The notes: generated from the letters alone by a model not told the origin. Numbered from the stretch's first letter, positions 23,903 to 33,774 are shown. The stretch: DNA of 64,000 bases from Enterococcus sp. 9E7_DIV0242 (GCF_002140975.2 NZ_CP147247.1:1736001-1800000); one strand, 5' to 3'. A program made the numbers and translations.

Positions 23903-24262
23903 TCAAGACAATTCTTCTCTCAATCGTCGTTTCTCATAATAAATTTCATTCTCTCGTTTTTCTAGCGCCTTCTCCTTTTGAGTTAAAACAATTTTTTCCT
24001 TATCTATTCGTTCAAAAATATCCTGTTCTTCTCTTTGAATATCCGAAAAAATTTCTGTAAAAATAGATTTCGCCTGACTTTTTTGGAATATTTTTTCGAG
24101 CTTATAAAACAGCTGTCCAGATCGAGTAAAAATACGCTCATAATCTTTACTGAGCTTCTTCATTTCTTGTTCCGTTTGCTTTGCTTTGTAGCGTTCGTTG
24201 GCAATTCGGTTTTCTTCTTCTTCCAACGCAAGTAAAAAGCTATCCCTGTCTTTCTTTCCCAT
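23903..24262 (-). CDS. DUF3958-like coiled-coil protein (type VII secretion-associated family)
   Basis: A 119-residue, almost wholly helical and highly charged protein. Its length and pattern (EEEENRIANERYKAKQTEQE ... KLEKIFQKS ... LTQKEKALEKRE) resemble DUF3958 proteins usually encoded beside LXG toxins and type VII secretion partners. No such partner is seen here, so it would be an orphan. The family call is tentative. Confidence 0.5.
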   Translation of the reverse strand: MGKKDRDSFLLALEEEENRIANERYKAKQTEQEMKKLSKDYERIFTRSGQLFYKLEKIFQKSQAKSIFTEIFSDIQREEQDIFERIDKEKIVLTQKEKALEKRENEIYYEKRRLREELS

Positions 24263-24667
24263 TCATTTATCTCCACTTCTATGTAAATAATAATCAGACA
24301 TTTATTGAAGCTTTCTTTTCTCTTAAAGCAACCTCTCTTGACGGCCCCAACCGCTTTTGATGAAATGTCTATGTTTTATTTGATTAAACGTATTTTCATT
24401 TATTCTTTACAATAATACTATCATAATTATAAATAGTTTCATACCAAAAGAAACCACTTTTTTTCATATAGAGAAAACTAAATAAAAGCAATGCCAATAC
24501 AACAAAATACCCACCCTTATAAATATAAGGGTGGGAAAAAGGAGTTAAATGAAAAATAAAAAGGGTTGTTAGTTGTTGTGTCATTATAATACTACCGCTT
24601 AAATGAATTTGCAAATAATAACCCTCGGGATCAAAAAAACTTTTTTCTATCCCTCAAACTGTCACTT
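24263..24667. other. Intergenic stretch with a perfect hairpin
   Basis: No supported gene. On the minus strand a promoter-like TTGCAA-17-TATTAT lies near 24,585-24,615. A weak 62-72 codon hydrophobic ORF with no ribosome site runs through the perfect hairpin at 24510-24535. I regard the ORF as doubtful. Confidence 0.35.
24510..24535 (-). terminator. Likely terminator of tsaE-acetyltransferase operon
   Basis: Perfect 11-bp arms CCCACCCTTAT/ATAAGGGTGGG with a 4-base loop, followed on the minus strand by TATTTTGTTG. It lies 133 bp after the acetyltransferase stop. Confidence 0.55.
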
Positions 24668-25195
24668 TTAATCAATTAGAAGACTCATCAACCGAACATC
24701 CAAAAACTCATCTTCATCTGTTTTTGTCCCTCTCGGCAGGATTGCTTCTGTTTGGAATCCGACCTTTTCATAAAGCTGTATTGCTCGTTGATTTCGTTCC
24801 TGCACGGTCAATTCCAAGCGTCGGATGATGCCTCCTTCACAAGACCAATCGATCAGGGTCTCCATCATTGCTTTCCCTAAACCAAAACCCCAGTAGTCTT
24901 TTAAAATACTGATACCTATCTCTCCTAGATGCTCCATTCGTTTTTTGCTTGAGGCACTGACAGAAGCCGTACCGACAATCCGATTTTCAATGATGGCAAC
25001 CATCAGTACATTGTTAGGAGAATCATAGAGATTCGCCAAGTTGTGTGCCAGTTCCTCCACTTCAATAGCAGGTTCTTCTCCATTCATAACTAAATAAGGA
25101 GTTTCAACAGCAACCTGCTGTAAAGCTGCTGCTATCTGCTGTGCATCATCAGGGACTGCTTCTCTGATCGTGATATCAACCTCTTCTCGCGTCAT
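24668..25195 (-). CDS. GNAT-family N-acetyltransferase downstream of tsaE
   Basis: A 175-residue acetyltransferase with the GNAT core (GEIGISILKDYWGFGLGKAMMETLI) and NQRAIQLYEKVGF. It overlaps tsaE by four bases, so the two are co-translated. A tsaE-GNAT pair next to pta is common in lactic acid bacteria. It may acetylate a protein or small metabolite; the substrate is unknown. Confidence 0.88.
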   Translation of the reverse strand: MTREEVDITIREAVPDDAQQIAAALQQVAVETPYLVMNGEEPAIEVEELAHNLANLYDSPNNVLMVAIIENRIVGTASVSASSKKRMEHLGEIGISILKDYWGFGLGKAMMETLIDWSCEGGIIRRLELTVQERNQRAIQLYEKVGFQTEAILPRGTKTDEDEFLDVRLMSLLID

Positions 25196-25665
25196 TCCTT
25201 TTCCCCCTTGGATTTTTCGATTCTCTCAAGAAAAGCCAGTCCGGATTTACCGACACCAATCAAAGAAATCAATCGTGTTTCTTCGTTATCCGCGTCCTTT
25301 TCCAAAGTTATAGAAAGATATTCCTCAGGGATATCATCTTCCAGCAGCTTTCCCCACTCAACAACACTGAGTCCATCCCCCTCAAAATATTCTTCCAATC
25401 CCAACTCTTCCGTTTGCCCTGCTACTCGATACACGTCCATATGATACAGTGGCAATCGACCACTTTGATATTCTCTGACAATTGTATAGGTTGGGCTCTT
25501 GATCATTCGTTCAATGCCTAACCCCAACGCAATTCCTTTTGTCATTGTCGTTTTCCCGGCACCCAAATCACCCGATAGTAGAATGACATCACCAGCTAAA
25601 GCAGCGTGTCCAATTCTTATTGCTAATGCTTCTGTTTCAAGAAGATTTGCTACACTTACGTTCAT
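25192..25665 (-). CDS. tsaE: tRNA threonylcarbamoyladenosine biosynthesis ATPase TsaE
   Basis: A 157-residue P-loop ATPase (formerly YdiB/YjeE). Walker A is SGDLGAGKTTMTKG near residue 32. The SPTYTIVREY segment and the YHMDVYR motif follow, then the VVEWG motif. It works with TsaB, TsaC and TsaD to make t6A37 in ANN-decoding tRNAs. The start has no strong upstream alternative. Co-transcribed with the following acetyltransferase. Confidence 0.95.
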   Translation of the reverse strand: MNVSVANLLETEALAIRIGHAALAGDVILLSGDLGAGKTTMTKGIALGLGIERMIKSPTYTIVREYQSGRLPLYHMDVYRVAGQTEELGLEEYFEGDGLSVVEWGKLLEDDIPEEYLSITLEKDADNEETRLISLIGVGKSGLAFLERIEKSKGEKE

Positions 25666-26229
25666 TTTTTCTCCCCTTCCTGTCCGTTATCTTCTTCACC
25701 TTAGTATATTGGCTATGCGGAATCATTATTTCAGACGCTATAGTACCGGATTCATAAAATACTGGCAAGTCCTCTAAAGCATAGGGTGACCATTCAAAAA
25801 GCTGCTTTTAGCTTTTATGATCCGCTTTCACTATTGGTAAGCAGCTCTTGTTCATTTATGAAACCAGTATGACGCTTCAATTCATTTTTAAAAGTGGCTT
25901 CTATAGGCAAAACAAGTGATTCTTCACATGACGTTATGGTCTCTTCTTTTGGAGTATATCATAAAATAAACATTGAAAAAACTGCTTGAATCAAGAGCAA
26001 CAGAAACAACAGGCAAAATGAAAGATTTGCCTGTTGTTTATTTATTCAATTCGTTTTGAACCATAATAAATGATTGTCTAGCCAACTAAACTAATTTACT
26101 TTCTCCAGACCGATAGAGAAAAACACTTCTTTTTTACCCATCTAAGTGGTTAGACAATCAAAACACTACTTGTTTTAGATACAATTCTCATGCGTTACCA
26201 GATACTGCTTGAACGTTCATGATCAATAC
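25666..26229. other. Intergenic stretch with inverted repeats
   Basis: A 564-bp gap between tsaE and the WxL operon with no supported ORF. It holds an AGCTGCTT/AAGCAGCT pair (about 25,800-25,850). A terminator-like 14-bp perfect inverted repeat AAACAACAGGCAAA/TTTGCCTGTTGTTT lies near 26,009-26,044 and probably ends the WxL operon. A longer imperfect repeat, GATTGTCTAGCCAACT / AAGTGGTTAGACAATC, spans 26072-26159. Confidence 0.5.
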
Positions 26230-26442
26230 TCAAGGAAGCTGTTTTTGAATCGCCAGATAAAACAGAACAGCTAATGCTGCCCAGCACAATGCTAGAATAA
26301 CCAGCAGCCAGTTCGGTAAAAGGTACAACCATTTTTCCTTTTGAACCTTTGTCACATAGGCAATATCTCTTGCGATGAAATACAACGAAAACATTAGCGT
26401 TACCAAGCAGATCGCACCTGTGATCCAAATCCATTGATTCAT
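26230..26442 (-). CDS. Small two-helix membrane protein of the WxL operon
   Basis: A 70-residue protein with two transmembrane helices (WIWITGAICLVTLMFSLYFIA and WLLVILALCWAALAVLFYLA) and a short charged loop. It lies 26 bp after the large WxL gene in the same direction, so it is probably the last gene of the operon. Function unknown. Confidence 0.7.
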   Translation of the reverse strand: MNQWIWITGAICLVTLMFSLYFIARDIAYVTKVQKEKWLYLLPNWLLVILALCWAALAVLFYLAIQKQLP

Positions 26443-26468
26443 TTTCTTCTCCTTAGTCTTTACTTATT

Positions 26469-29400
26469 TCAAAACGCATCGATAAGGGTCCAATTCAACA
26501 CACTTTGGTATTCAGTATTTATCTTTCCGACATTCGCGGGGATAGCCAGTTTTATTTGTTCAGCTGGAAGGATCACCTGCCACATCCCTTTCCCTTTTCC
26601 AGTTTCGGCTTGCATCAGCTCCATTGAGGAACCATCGGAAGGAAGTCTCAACGTACTGCCCGATGTCAGGCTAGGACTATTTGTTCCTGTCACAGGTACC
26701 AGCGTTTCATCATCTGTATCTCGGTCAACCACTTCCTTTAGGGTAACACCGGATACTTCTATCGCTGTCGCTGTTGGCAGCTGCTCTGTTCCTGCAGCAT
26801 TTTTAAATTGTTCAAGACTGAGATTCATTCGCCAACCTGTTGTCGAACCATCAACGCGATCATCGAAAATCCGGACATATAACCCGTTGGATAGTGTATC
26901 CGTCGTATAAGCAGCTGCAGATAAATCCTTTTTTTGAGCGGCTGCTGAAATGTTCGCACGACCAAAATCAAAACGCTTTGGTAAATTTTTTAATCCAATA
27001 TCTTCTATTTTTGAAAAGTCGAAATGATCAGCATCTTCGATACGTACAAAGTCGCTAGCAGTCATGCTGTCAAAATTCCCAGTCAATGTTATACCAGCCT
27101 CTACAACCGTATTTCCTATACCATTAACTATTGTTTCAAAAGTAATATACATCTCCTGTGATGGATTGATTGGTTGTCCAAGTTCTTCTGTCGTCCAAAG
27201 ATCATCATTTACGCTCATATAGTTAATCGTTGTACTCCCCGGCTTATAGGTAAGCGTACTACTTCCAGAAGTCAGCTGCATTGCCAAACGAATATCTCTC
27301 AACGCTATAGTATTACTATTCGTAACAACTGCCGTCCATTTAATTACATCTCCTGTTACTACAAGCTTCTTCGAGGGGATTAAAACCACACTCCCCTTCC
27401 CCTTCTTAATCTGAGCTGTTGCTTGTGTAGTAAGAGACGTAAAATTCCCGGAAACTTGAATGGCGACTTGATAGTCCTTATCCGGTACTCCCTTAAGCCT
27501 TGTTTGAAACTCAATTGTCAGCTCTTCCCCTGGTGCTAGTCTATTGGTTAATGGATTGTCAGGGAACCAAACTTGATCTGCTTGAGAAATATTATTGATT
27601 TTCGTACTATTTGCTTCATAAGAAAAGAGTTCAGGTTCTACCACGCCCTGCAAGGTACGACTTAATTGAATCGTGTTCATCTCTACATTTCCGGTATTCT
27701 TCAACGTTCCACGCCAAATGACGACATCACCAGATTCAATAGGAGTTGTCACTGGCTGCAACGTAAAAGCTCCTGATGTACTCCTCAGTTCCACAACATT
27801 TTTAGCTTTTATTGAATCAAAATTCCCTTCAGCGGATAGCTCAAGATAACAATCATCTCCAACATCCCCTAACGTTTTCGTATTAAAAGTTATTTCAAGT
27901 GACGCACCAGGAGCCAAGGTCTGTGCTAAAGGAACAGTCCAAACCGTATCTGACACAGCGACATTATCTATTTTCGTTGACTCAGTCACATAGGTTAAAC
28001 TGGAAAACAGTTCTTTTCCTAGCATAATTCCTTCCATCGGCACATCGCTAGTATTTGTTAAGGTTCCAATCCAACGAATCGTTTCCCCCACTGCTGCGAA
28101 TGCATTATCAGGTCTTACTGTTATTGTTCCAACAGCACGTTCCGCAGTATAAACATACTTGAGCGTTTGACTCGCAGTAACTGCGGGCAAGCTAACAGGT
28201 GATGTATTCGGTGTATCCACACCTGGCGTCTGATTTTCTGTCAACCAGCCTTGATAAACCCAGCTTTCCCCTTGAGTGTCTGCGATCTTTGCTTGGGGAG
28301 TACTTGTAAATTCTGAACCAGAAATTACCTCATTGATCTGATCCGATACGCCGGTCAGCTTTGCACCTTCATCTGTATAATAACTTTCCGTCACAGTGAT
28401 TGGTGTCCCTTTTTCATACACGAGAAAGATCGTGGCTGATTCGTACGCATCGATCGAATGAGTCGGTGGATTCCCGTATTTTAGAGGTGTCGCAGCATTG
28501 AAAATCGAACCTGCTCGATAGCCGCGATAAACGTAGGTCTCTCCATTGATCTCATAGCTTGTTGGAACCCTTTCCATCGTGTGTGAAAACGGAATCGACT
28601 CATATAAGGTTCGCTTATTCTGTTCAAAATTAGCAGGTGGTGTGATCGGTGTCCCTTCAGGATCGACAAAGGCTTCTTCGATATAAGGTCGTTGGTAAAA
28701 AAGCTTGATTGGACTATCCTCTAAAGTGTAATTACTAATTGCCGAATAAGCCTGTGCTGCCCACTCTTTATTGATATAATTCTGATTATCTCCAGCAGGT
28801 AGATTTTTCCATCGCGATTTTAAATAGTCACCTTGATAGTCATAACCAATGAAGCTTGTTCCATTGGATGCTGTCTCCAAATAGTCCCACTTCACATATT
28901 TATTCATGCGGGCAAAATTCGGAGTAGACGTTGGAGAAAAGAAAATTTCAGCTACATATTCCGTTTGGGTAGAAAAACCACTGGCAGGTTCCGGTGTAAT
29001 ATTCAACTCTGTATAAACACCAAGATTACCGATTCTTAGTGCTCGAACCATCATTCCTTGCCCATCATTACCATTTAACTGAGCTAACGTGATAATCCCG
29101 TTATCATCAGAAACGCCACTTTTTGTCCCCCCTATGTCAGCAATTACTCTCATTCCCTGAAGATTTTCTATTCCGGGAAAATCAGTCAATGTAGGATAAT
29201 ATTTGACTACTTCATATTCATAAGGTACGCCAACTGCCGGAGTCCCATCATGTTTCAGCAATTGGTACTTCATATCAAAGGCATCATCGTAACCAGAATA
29301 TCGTGGCGTAGTAGGTAGGGTGATAGCAAACGGCTGGATAGCTGATCGTGCATCCATATCCATGGTTGGTAGTTCACTTTGTTCAATAGGTTTTTCACGC

Positions 29401-29513
29401 GTACTTTCCTTGGCAGACAACTCAGAAGGGGTGAACAGGTAGCTCCCGCCAATCAGCGTCACAAGCAAAAACAGCCACCCAAACAACTTCTTGCAATACT
29501 GCTTCCTATTCAT
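26469..29513 (-). CDS. Large WxL-domain surface protein with MucBP and DUF11-like repeats
   Basis: A 1014-residue secreted protein with a signal peptide of about 34 residues. It has a large N-terminal adhesin-like region (~60-340). One or two MucBP-like modules follow (~310-455, VTESYYTDEGAKLTG ... YQGWLTE). Three DUF11-like beta repeats of ~120 residues come next (GETIRWIGTLTN, GDVVIWRGTLKN, GDVIKWTAVVTN). The C-terminal WxL domain has WRMNL and, at the very end, WTLIDAF. The WxL domain binds peptidoglycan non-covalently. Likely an adhesin working with the DUF916 partner upstream. Confidence 0.9.
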   Translation of the reverse strand: MNRKQYCKKLFGWLFLLVTLIGGSYLFTPSELSAKESTREKPIEQSELPTMDMDARSAIQPFAITLPTTPRYSGYDDAFDMKYQLLKHDGTPAVGVPYEYEVVKYYPTLTDFPGIENLQGMRVIADIGGTKSGVSDDNGIITLAQLNGNDGQGMMVRALRIGNLGVYTELNITPEPASGFSTQTEYVAEIFFSPTSTPNFARMNKYVKWDYLETASNGTSFIGYDYQGDYLKSRWKNLPAGDNQNYINKEWAAQAYSAISNYTLEDSPIKLFYQRPYIEEAFVDPEGTPITPPANFEQNKRTLYESIPFSHTMERVPTSYEINGETYVYRGYRAGSIFNAATPLKYGNPPTHSIDAYESATIFLVYEKGTPITVTESYYTDEGAKLTGVSDQINEVISGSEFTSTPQAKIADTQGESWVYQGWLTENQTPGVDTPNTSPVSLPAVTASQTLKYVYTAERAVGTITVRPDNAFAAVGETIRWIGTLTNTSDVPMEGIMLGKELFSSLTYVTESTKIDNVAVSDTVWTVPLAQTLAPGASLEITFNTKTLGDVGDDCYLELSAEGNFDSIKAKNVVELRSTSGAFTLQPVTTPIESGDVVIWRGTLKNTGNVEMNTIQLSRTLQGVVEPELFSYEANSTKINNISQADQVWFPDNPLTNRLAPGEELTIEFQTRLKGVPDKDYQVAIQVSGNFTSLTTQATAQIKKGKGSVVLIPSKKLVVTGDVIKWTAVVTNSNTIALRDIRLAMQLTSGSSTLTYKPGSTTINYMSVNDDLWTTEELGQPINPSQEMYITFETIVNGIGNTVVEAGITLTGNFDSMTASDFVRIEDADHFDFSKIEDIGLKNLPKRFDFGRANISAAAQKKDLSAAAYTTDTLSNGLYVRIFDDRVDGSTTGWRMNLSLEQFKNAAGTEQLPTATAIEVSGVTLKEVVDRDTDDETLVPVTGTNSPSLTSGSTLRLPSDGSSMELMQAETGKGKGMWQVILPAEQIKLAIPANVGKINTEYQSVLNWTLIDAF

Positions 29514-29838
29514 CCCTCCTCACCTCTTTTCCACTCGTCTTTATTAACAATAATAGGACCAATAAAAAAGTCAGGCCTAAAATATTTGCTGAATAAATCA
29601 ATGGCTGCTCTCCCATACTTGGCAGATTGCCCGAAGACTTTTCACCAGTGCCTTCCGGCTTTGATGTTTCTGGATAACTGACGGAATCATTCGGATCATT
29701 ATCGATAGGGAGTGTTGTATTTTCTGTAAACGTCACGCCAATATCTGTTTTTGCTGTTGCAAATACTTGACTGGGAAGTAAGAACAGACTGATGAGTAGA
29801 CTGAGTAGAAATAAAAATACTTTACTTTTTCTTCGCAT
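29506..29838 (-). CDS. Small sortase-type surface protein with LPSMG signal
   Basis: A 110-residue protein with a signal peptide (ending near SQVFA), a short acidic stretch, and a C-terminal sorting signal: LPSMGE, a hydrophobic helix and a charged tail. Thr of LPxTG is replaced by Met. Small LPxTG proteins of this type are standard members of WxL loci. The start at 29838 follows GGAGG; the longer frame to 29919 lies inside the DUF916 gene. Confidence 0.8.
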   Translation of the reverse strand: MRRKSKVFLFLLSLLISLFLLPSQVFATAKTDIGVTFTENTTLPIDNDPNDSVSYPETSKPEGTGEKSSGNLPSMGEQPLIYSANILGLTFLLVLLLLIKTSGKEVRRDE

Positions 29839-29848
29839 TTGCCTCCCT

Positions 29849-30952
29849 CTATTCTTTTTTCTTTTTTCGCTTCTTGAATTTCTTCTTCTGCCGATTCGAT
29901 CGTACGACCAGTCCTGCAAGTAATGTGATAGTCAACAGTGCCAGAATACAAAAACAAAGGATGAACCATTGAGGAACAATCAGCTTAAAGGAAGTATCCT
30001 CATTCATTTCATTTGCTTTCTTTGAAGAAATCTCGAATTCTCTACTGAATTCCCATTTTTTACTAGTCTCTTCTTTTCCTGTGACAATTGCTTCAAATCG
30101 ATACTTGCCGGCTCTGACCTCCTCCATTCCCCAATCCAATTGAAAAGGAAAAAGTGTATGGGGGGCAATCCGGCATTCCTCCATCGTTCGTTCGGTTATT
30201 GTCTCATTGTTTCCTAAGTCGATCAGTTTCCCACTGATAGAAAACTCACCAAACACCTGTGGCAATGGATTTAGAAGACTCGCTGTCAGCAATTTCTTGC
30301 CAGCATCGATTACTGGTTCAACATTGTAAAGCTCGATGGCTTCTAGGCCTTGATTAAGATAATCTTTATCTGACTTCAAAGCAATTCCAGAAACATAGCC
30401 ATACGTATTCCCTACAGACATCCCACTTCCTTGCTCTTCTTCTTTCAACTTTGGTCGAATACTGATTCCACCGAGAACAAGCCCCTTGAGTGCATGATTG
30501 GGTATTTTGAGCTTCAATTTCGCTATACCTATTGTGCCAGGTTCCACTTTCAATTCTTTGGTTTCAACTGTAACCAATTGTTGAATGGACACGGCCTCAT
30601 TTGACTCGACCAGTTCATTCCCCTCTTCATAGGTAAGCAACCCATTCGCATTCGTTCCAGCTGAATGAAGCGCCACTGTGTAGAGCTCTGCTTGATTGCT
30701 TCGATTGATCACTTCTATTTCCAACTCTTGTTCTTGATTGGGCTGTACGTGCAAATAGAAATAACGGATATGTGCATCCATCTGATTTTCCGGAAGCCTT
30801 GGCTTGATTGTAAATGCCGCAAATTTTTCAGCACCTGAGCCTGTTGTTTGCTCGTCTGATGCAGAAACTTTAGAGGGGACACTTCCTAAAAAGAAAAAGA
30901 AGAGAAGACAAATCAAAAATTGCTTTTCCCGATGATATAGCTTTACTTTCAT
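29849..30952 (-). CDS. DUF916/DUF3324 cell-surface protein (WxL-interacting protein)
   Basis: A 367-residue protein with a signal peptide, DUF916 (~45-165, TIKPRLPENQ ... YFYLHVQPNQEQELEIEV) and DUF3324 (~175-310). One transmembrane helix near the C-terminus (WFILCFCILALLTITLLAGLVV) is followed by a Lys-rich cytoplasmic tail. Such proteins bind WxL proteins and peptidoglycan and couple the complex to the membrane. The start at 30952 has AAGGAG upstream; the frame is open to 30985. Confidence 0.9.
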   Translation of the reverse strand: MKVKLYHREKQFLICLLFFFFLGSVPSKVSASDEQTTGSGAEKFAAFTIKPRLPENQMDAHIRYFYLHVQPNQEQELEIEVINRSNQAELYTVALHSAGTNANGLLTYEEGNELVESNEAVSIQQLVTVETKELKVEPGTIGIAKLKLKIPNHALKGLVLGGISIRPKLKEEEQGSGMSVGNTYGYVSGIALKSDKDYLNQGLEAIELYNVEPVIDAGKKLLTASLLNPLPQVFGEFSISGKLIDLGNNETITERTMEECRIAPHTLFPFQLDWGMEEVRAGKYRFEAIVTGKEETSKKWEFSREFEISSKKANEMNEDTSFKLIVPQWFILCFCILALLTITLLAGLVVRSNRQKKKFKKRKKKKE

Positions 30953-31184
30953 AAACCTTGATCTCCTTAAAAAGAGGGATAACAAAACTTACTCTATACG
31001 ATGAATACTTACAGAAGCATAGAAGGAGCTTCATATCTGCAATTACTCATCGCACAGATACGCGCAAGAATTGTCTTTCATCCTCTTGTGGTGCTCGCAT
31101 CAAGCTAGGATGTACTTCTGCGAGTTTTATCACCCCTCGTTTAACGCTTGCTATGTTTAACCACAATCCCAGTTGGGAAATTGA

Positions 31185-31889
31185 CTAAATTGAATCTGTC
31201 AATGTCCAGTCTACCGTTCCTTTGTACGTTTCATTTGCTACTGGTGAAACAGAAGCTGGAATGTTTAATTGAATATTTGTTAATTCGCCAGCCCAATACC
31301 CCTGTCCTTTTGTTGCATCACCTGTTAAAATACGTGTGTTTGTCGTCGTCAATGTCACTCCTGTGACTGCAGTTGGTTGTTGTGCAGTTGATACCACATC
31401 CGAAATTGTATTTGTTGCTGGGTCTGTGACTTCCTTAAGTGCTTGACTCATTGTGATCGTTGCGCCTGTAAGTTTACGTGTACTGTCAGTTGTTCCTTCA
31501 AGCTCGGTCATTTTTGCTTCCAATTTCCAACCGACATAGGTTCCTCTCAAATCGGCCATTGCAACATGCTTTGTTGTTGGATTTGCTCCTGCTACTGATT
31601 CAACGGTAGAATCTATGTTGATTGTCAATGCAGTTGGTGTTGCTGGAACGGCTGTTTTCTTAAAATTAAACTCTTTCGGGACATACAGCAATCCAAAATC
31701 TGTATCAGGTGGTGTAATAGGTGGATCAACTGGTGGTGTAACTGGTGGAATAACAATGGTCCCGCTCTCAAATTCTACTTTAGAATCGGACTTTCCTGAA
31801 TAATCCTTCGCACTTGCCTCAATTGTTCCTACAGCAATTCCTGCTGTACAGACGGCCAACAGTGCAGTTGTGATAAACTGCTTTTTCAT
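31185..31889 (-). CDS. WxL-domain surface protein
   Basis: A 234-residue secreted WxL protein. The signal peptide ends near EASA, followed by a Pro-rich linker (VIPPVTPPVDPPITPPDTDFG) and a WxL domain with YWAGEL near the middle-end and the final DWTLTDSI. It is the first gene of the leftward WxL operon and faces the Mga-like regulator. It would be displayed non-covalently on peptidoglycan. Confidence 0.9.
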   Translation of the reverse strand: MKKQFITTALLAVCTAGIAVGTIEASAKDYSGKSDSKVEFESGTIVIPPVTPPVDPPITPPDTDFGLLYVPKEFNFKKTAVPATPTALTINIDSTVESVAGANPTTKHVAMADLRGTYVGWKLEAKMTELEGTTDSTRKLTGATITMSQALKEVTDPATNTISDVVSTAQQPTAVTGVTLTTTNTRILTGDATKGQGYWAGELTNIQLNIPASVSPVANETYKGTVDWTLTDSI

Positions 31890-32177
31890 AGTGTTTCCTC
31901 CTCCAAAAAAATAAGATTTATTTCATAAAACAAAAAAGTGTTTTTTGAAATTCGTATATATTGCTACTTTCACGTGTATCTTACCTTGATTCACAGTAAT
32001 TTTGATTAATTTTTCTATCTTTTATATTTTATTTTTTTATAAAAAAAGCGTGTTTAAACAGCTTTAAATGTATATTTTTTTCAAAATAAAAAACAATATA
32101 TCTTGTTTTTGACTGCTTTTTCTTCATTTTTTCTGATATAAATGGAACTGGAAATCTTTTGAAAGGAGTGTTTCTTT
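31890..32177. other. AT-rich divergent promoter region of the WxL operon and Mga-like gene
   Basis: A 288-bp, very AT-rich gap between divergent genes. No ORF. It must hold the promoters of both the WxL operon and the regulator, but I could not pick out a single convincing pair of hexamers. Confidence 0.4.
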
Positions 32178-33698
32178 ATGTATAAAAATAGATTCAATAC
32201 CATTATGTTGGATAAAATAAGTTTAGAAAAACTGAAACTGTACCAAGAGCTGCAAACCTATCAGGAAAACATTTACTCGATACATTTCATTTCCACAATG
32301 CAAAAAATGTCTTATTCAAAATTAAAACAGCTGTTAACAGAACTCTCCGTTGACTTAAAGACGATCGATAAGGATACATACCCTTTACTCACATCAACAA
32401 ATCAGATTTTCATACATGGCTGGATGCCAAATACCGAAAGCTATTATCTGTATTTGATCAAAAAAAGCATCCCGTATTTATTTTTAGTCGAATGCTTACT
32501 TAATCAGGTTTCAACACTTCAAGAGTTCTCAACAAAATATTTTATTAGCTCTTCAACCGTTCGAAGAAGATTGGTAAATCTACATGACTATCTCCATACA
32601 ATGGACCTGCAAATCAACTTTTCCAAAATGAAACTGATAGGGGATGAACGGTTGATCCGGATTACTTTTCTCCTATTTTTATGGCTGGGAGACAGAGGAA
32701 AACACCCACAGCTGCAACATTTTCAAATAGAAGAAACAGAAAAATTATCTAGTGTTACGCGACTCTCTCCCTACCATGATTATCCAACAGCTCAAAGTAT
32801 GACACGACACTATGCAGAAATCGCTGCCCAACGGATCAAAGGTAAGCATTTCGTTACCGACACTCCAAAGTATGATACGGTGTTAAAAAACAACCTTTCG
32901 CCTAACTATTCTGAGTGCATAAGTATTTTGGAGGTCCCAAAAGAGAAGCAGCTTGCCGAAGCTAGATTTCTTGCATGGCTTTCTTTCTATGGCCCTTCCT
33001 TCTATTACGAAAATGATTTGCTTTTCCATAGTTTGGAGGAATTACTCCAAAAAGAAGGGAGTATTGAGTACTTGTTCAATTCAAAAGTGCTTACCCCCTT
33101 ACTAACTGAGCTTTTTGGCTCAAAGAAAATGATTAAAAAACAAGTAATACGAATGAATATGGTCAATATTTTTTTCAGCTATGCTGTCTTTCAATGCAAC
33201 ACACCTACATTCTCATCCTTAACTTGTACTTTTTTATACAAAGACAATCCGTTATTTCAGGAACTTTGTCATACCATAAAAAAAAGACTGTCTGCTCTTT
33301 CCAAACACAGACATTTCTTTTGGATGAATAGATGTTTAACAGAGTTAACGCAAAGCTTTGCGATTCTCCTTTTCCCAGAGTACGAACGCTTGGAACGAAA
33401 ATATGTATTACATGTCTCTATCCTATATGAAAGCAGCTTCACCTTTTTCCAAAAGCTGGATACTTTTTTAGCCGGTATCCCTTTTGTTGACAATCATCCC
33501 TTCGATGAAACCCAACTGGATACTATAGATTTTGTTATTTCATCTTCGGAAACATTGGCAGAAAATATTGATCCTGACAAAGTTATTGTCTTTCCATTCC
33601 CCAATGATCAAAAATACCTGTACGAACTCTTAGGAGAACTGAGTACACTTTATTCGAAAAAGATCAAAGGACCCTTGCTAGAGCCGCTAGTGACGTAG
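32178..33698 (+). CDS. Mga-like transcriptional regulator
   Basis: A 506-residue protein of the Mga/AtxA/RofA type. An N-terminal HTH region includes LQEFSTKYFISSSTVRRRLVNL (~110-135), the middle is PRD-like, and the C-terminal part is EIIB-like. Divergent from the WxL operon, so it probably activates those surface genes, as Mga does for M-protein genes. GAAAGGAG precedes the ATG. Confidence 0.8.
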   Translation: MYKNRFNTIMLDKISLEKLKLYQELQTYQENIYSIHFISTMQKMSYSKLKQLLTELSVDLKTIDKDTYPLLTSTNQIFIHGWMPNTESYYLYLIKKSIPYLFLVECLLNQVSTLQEFSTKYFISSSTVRRRLVNLHDYLHTMDLQINFSKMKLIGDERLIRITFLLFLWLGDRGKHPQLQHFQIEETEKLSSVTRLSPYHDYPTAQSMTRHYAEIAAQRIKGKHFVTDTPKYDTVLKNNLSPNYSECISILEVPKEKQLAEARFLAWLSFYGPSFYYENDLLFHSLEELLQKEGSIEYLFNSKVLTPLLTELFGSKKMIKKQVIRMNMVNIFFSYAVFQCNTPTFSSLTCTFLYKDNPLFQELCHTIKKRLSALSKHRHFFWMNRCLTELTQSFAILLFPEYERLERKYVLHVSILYESSFTFFQKLDTFLAGIPFVDNHPFDETQLDTIDFVISSSETLAENIDPDKVIVFPFPNDQKYLYELLGELSTLYSKKIKGPLLEPLVT

Positions 33699-33734
33699 TA
33701 TTCAAAATAATTAACCCCTCATTCAATTTTAGAG

Positions 33735-33774
33735 GATAAGACAATTTTCAATTTGACGATTGCCTTATCTTTTT
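33735..33774 (+). terminator. Terminator after the Mga-like gene
   Basis: Arms GATAAGACAAT/ATTGCCTTATC with one mismatch, then TTTTT on the plus strand, 37 bp after the stop codon. Confidence 0.75.

Noticed and set aside
24396..24614. Hydrophobic 72-codon frame on the minus strand
   Set aside because: No ribosome binding site, and it runs through a perfect terminator-like hairpin and a promoter-like -10. More likely non-coding.
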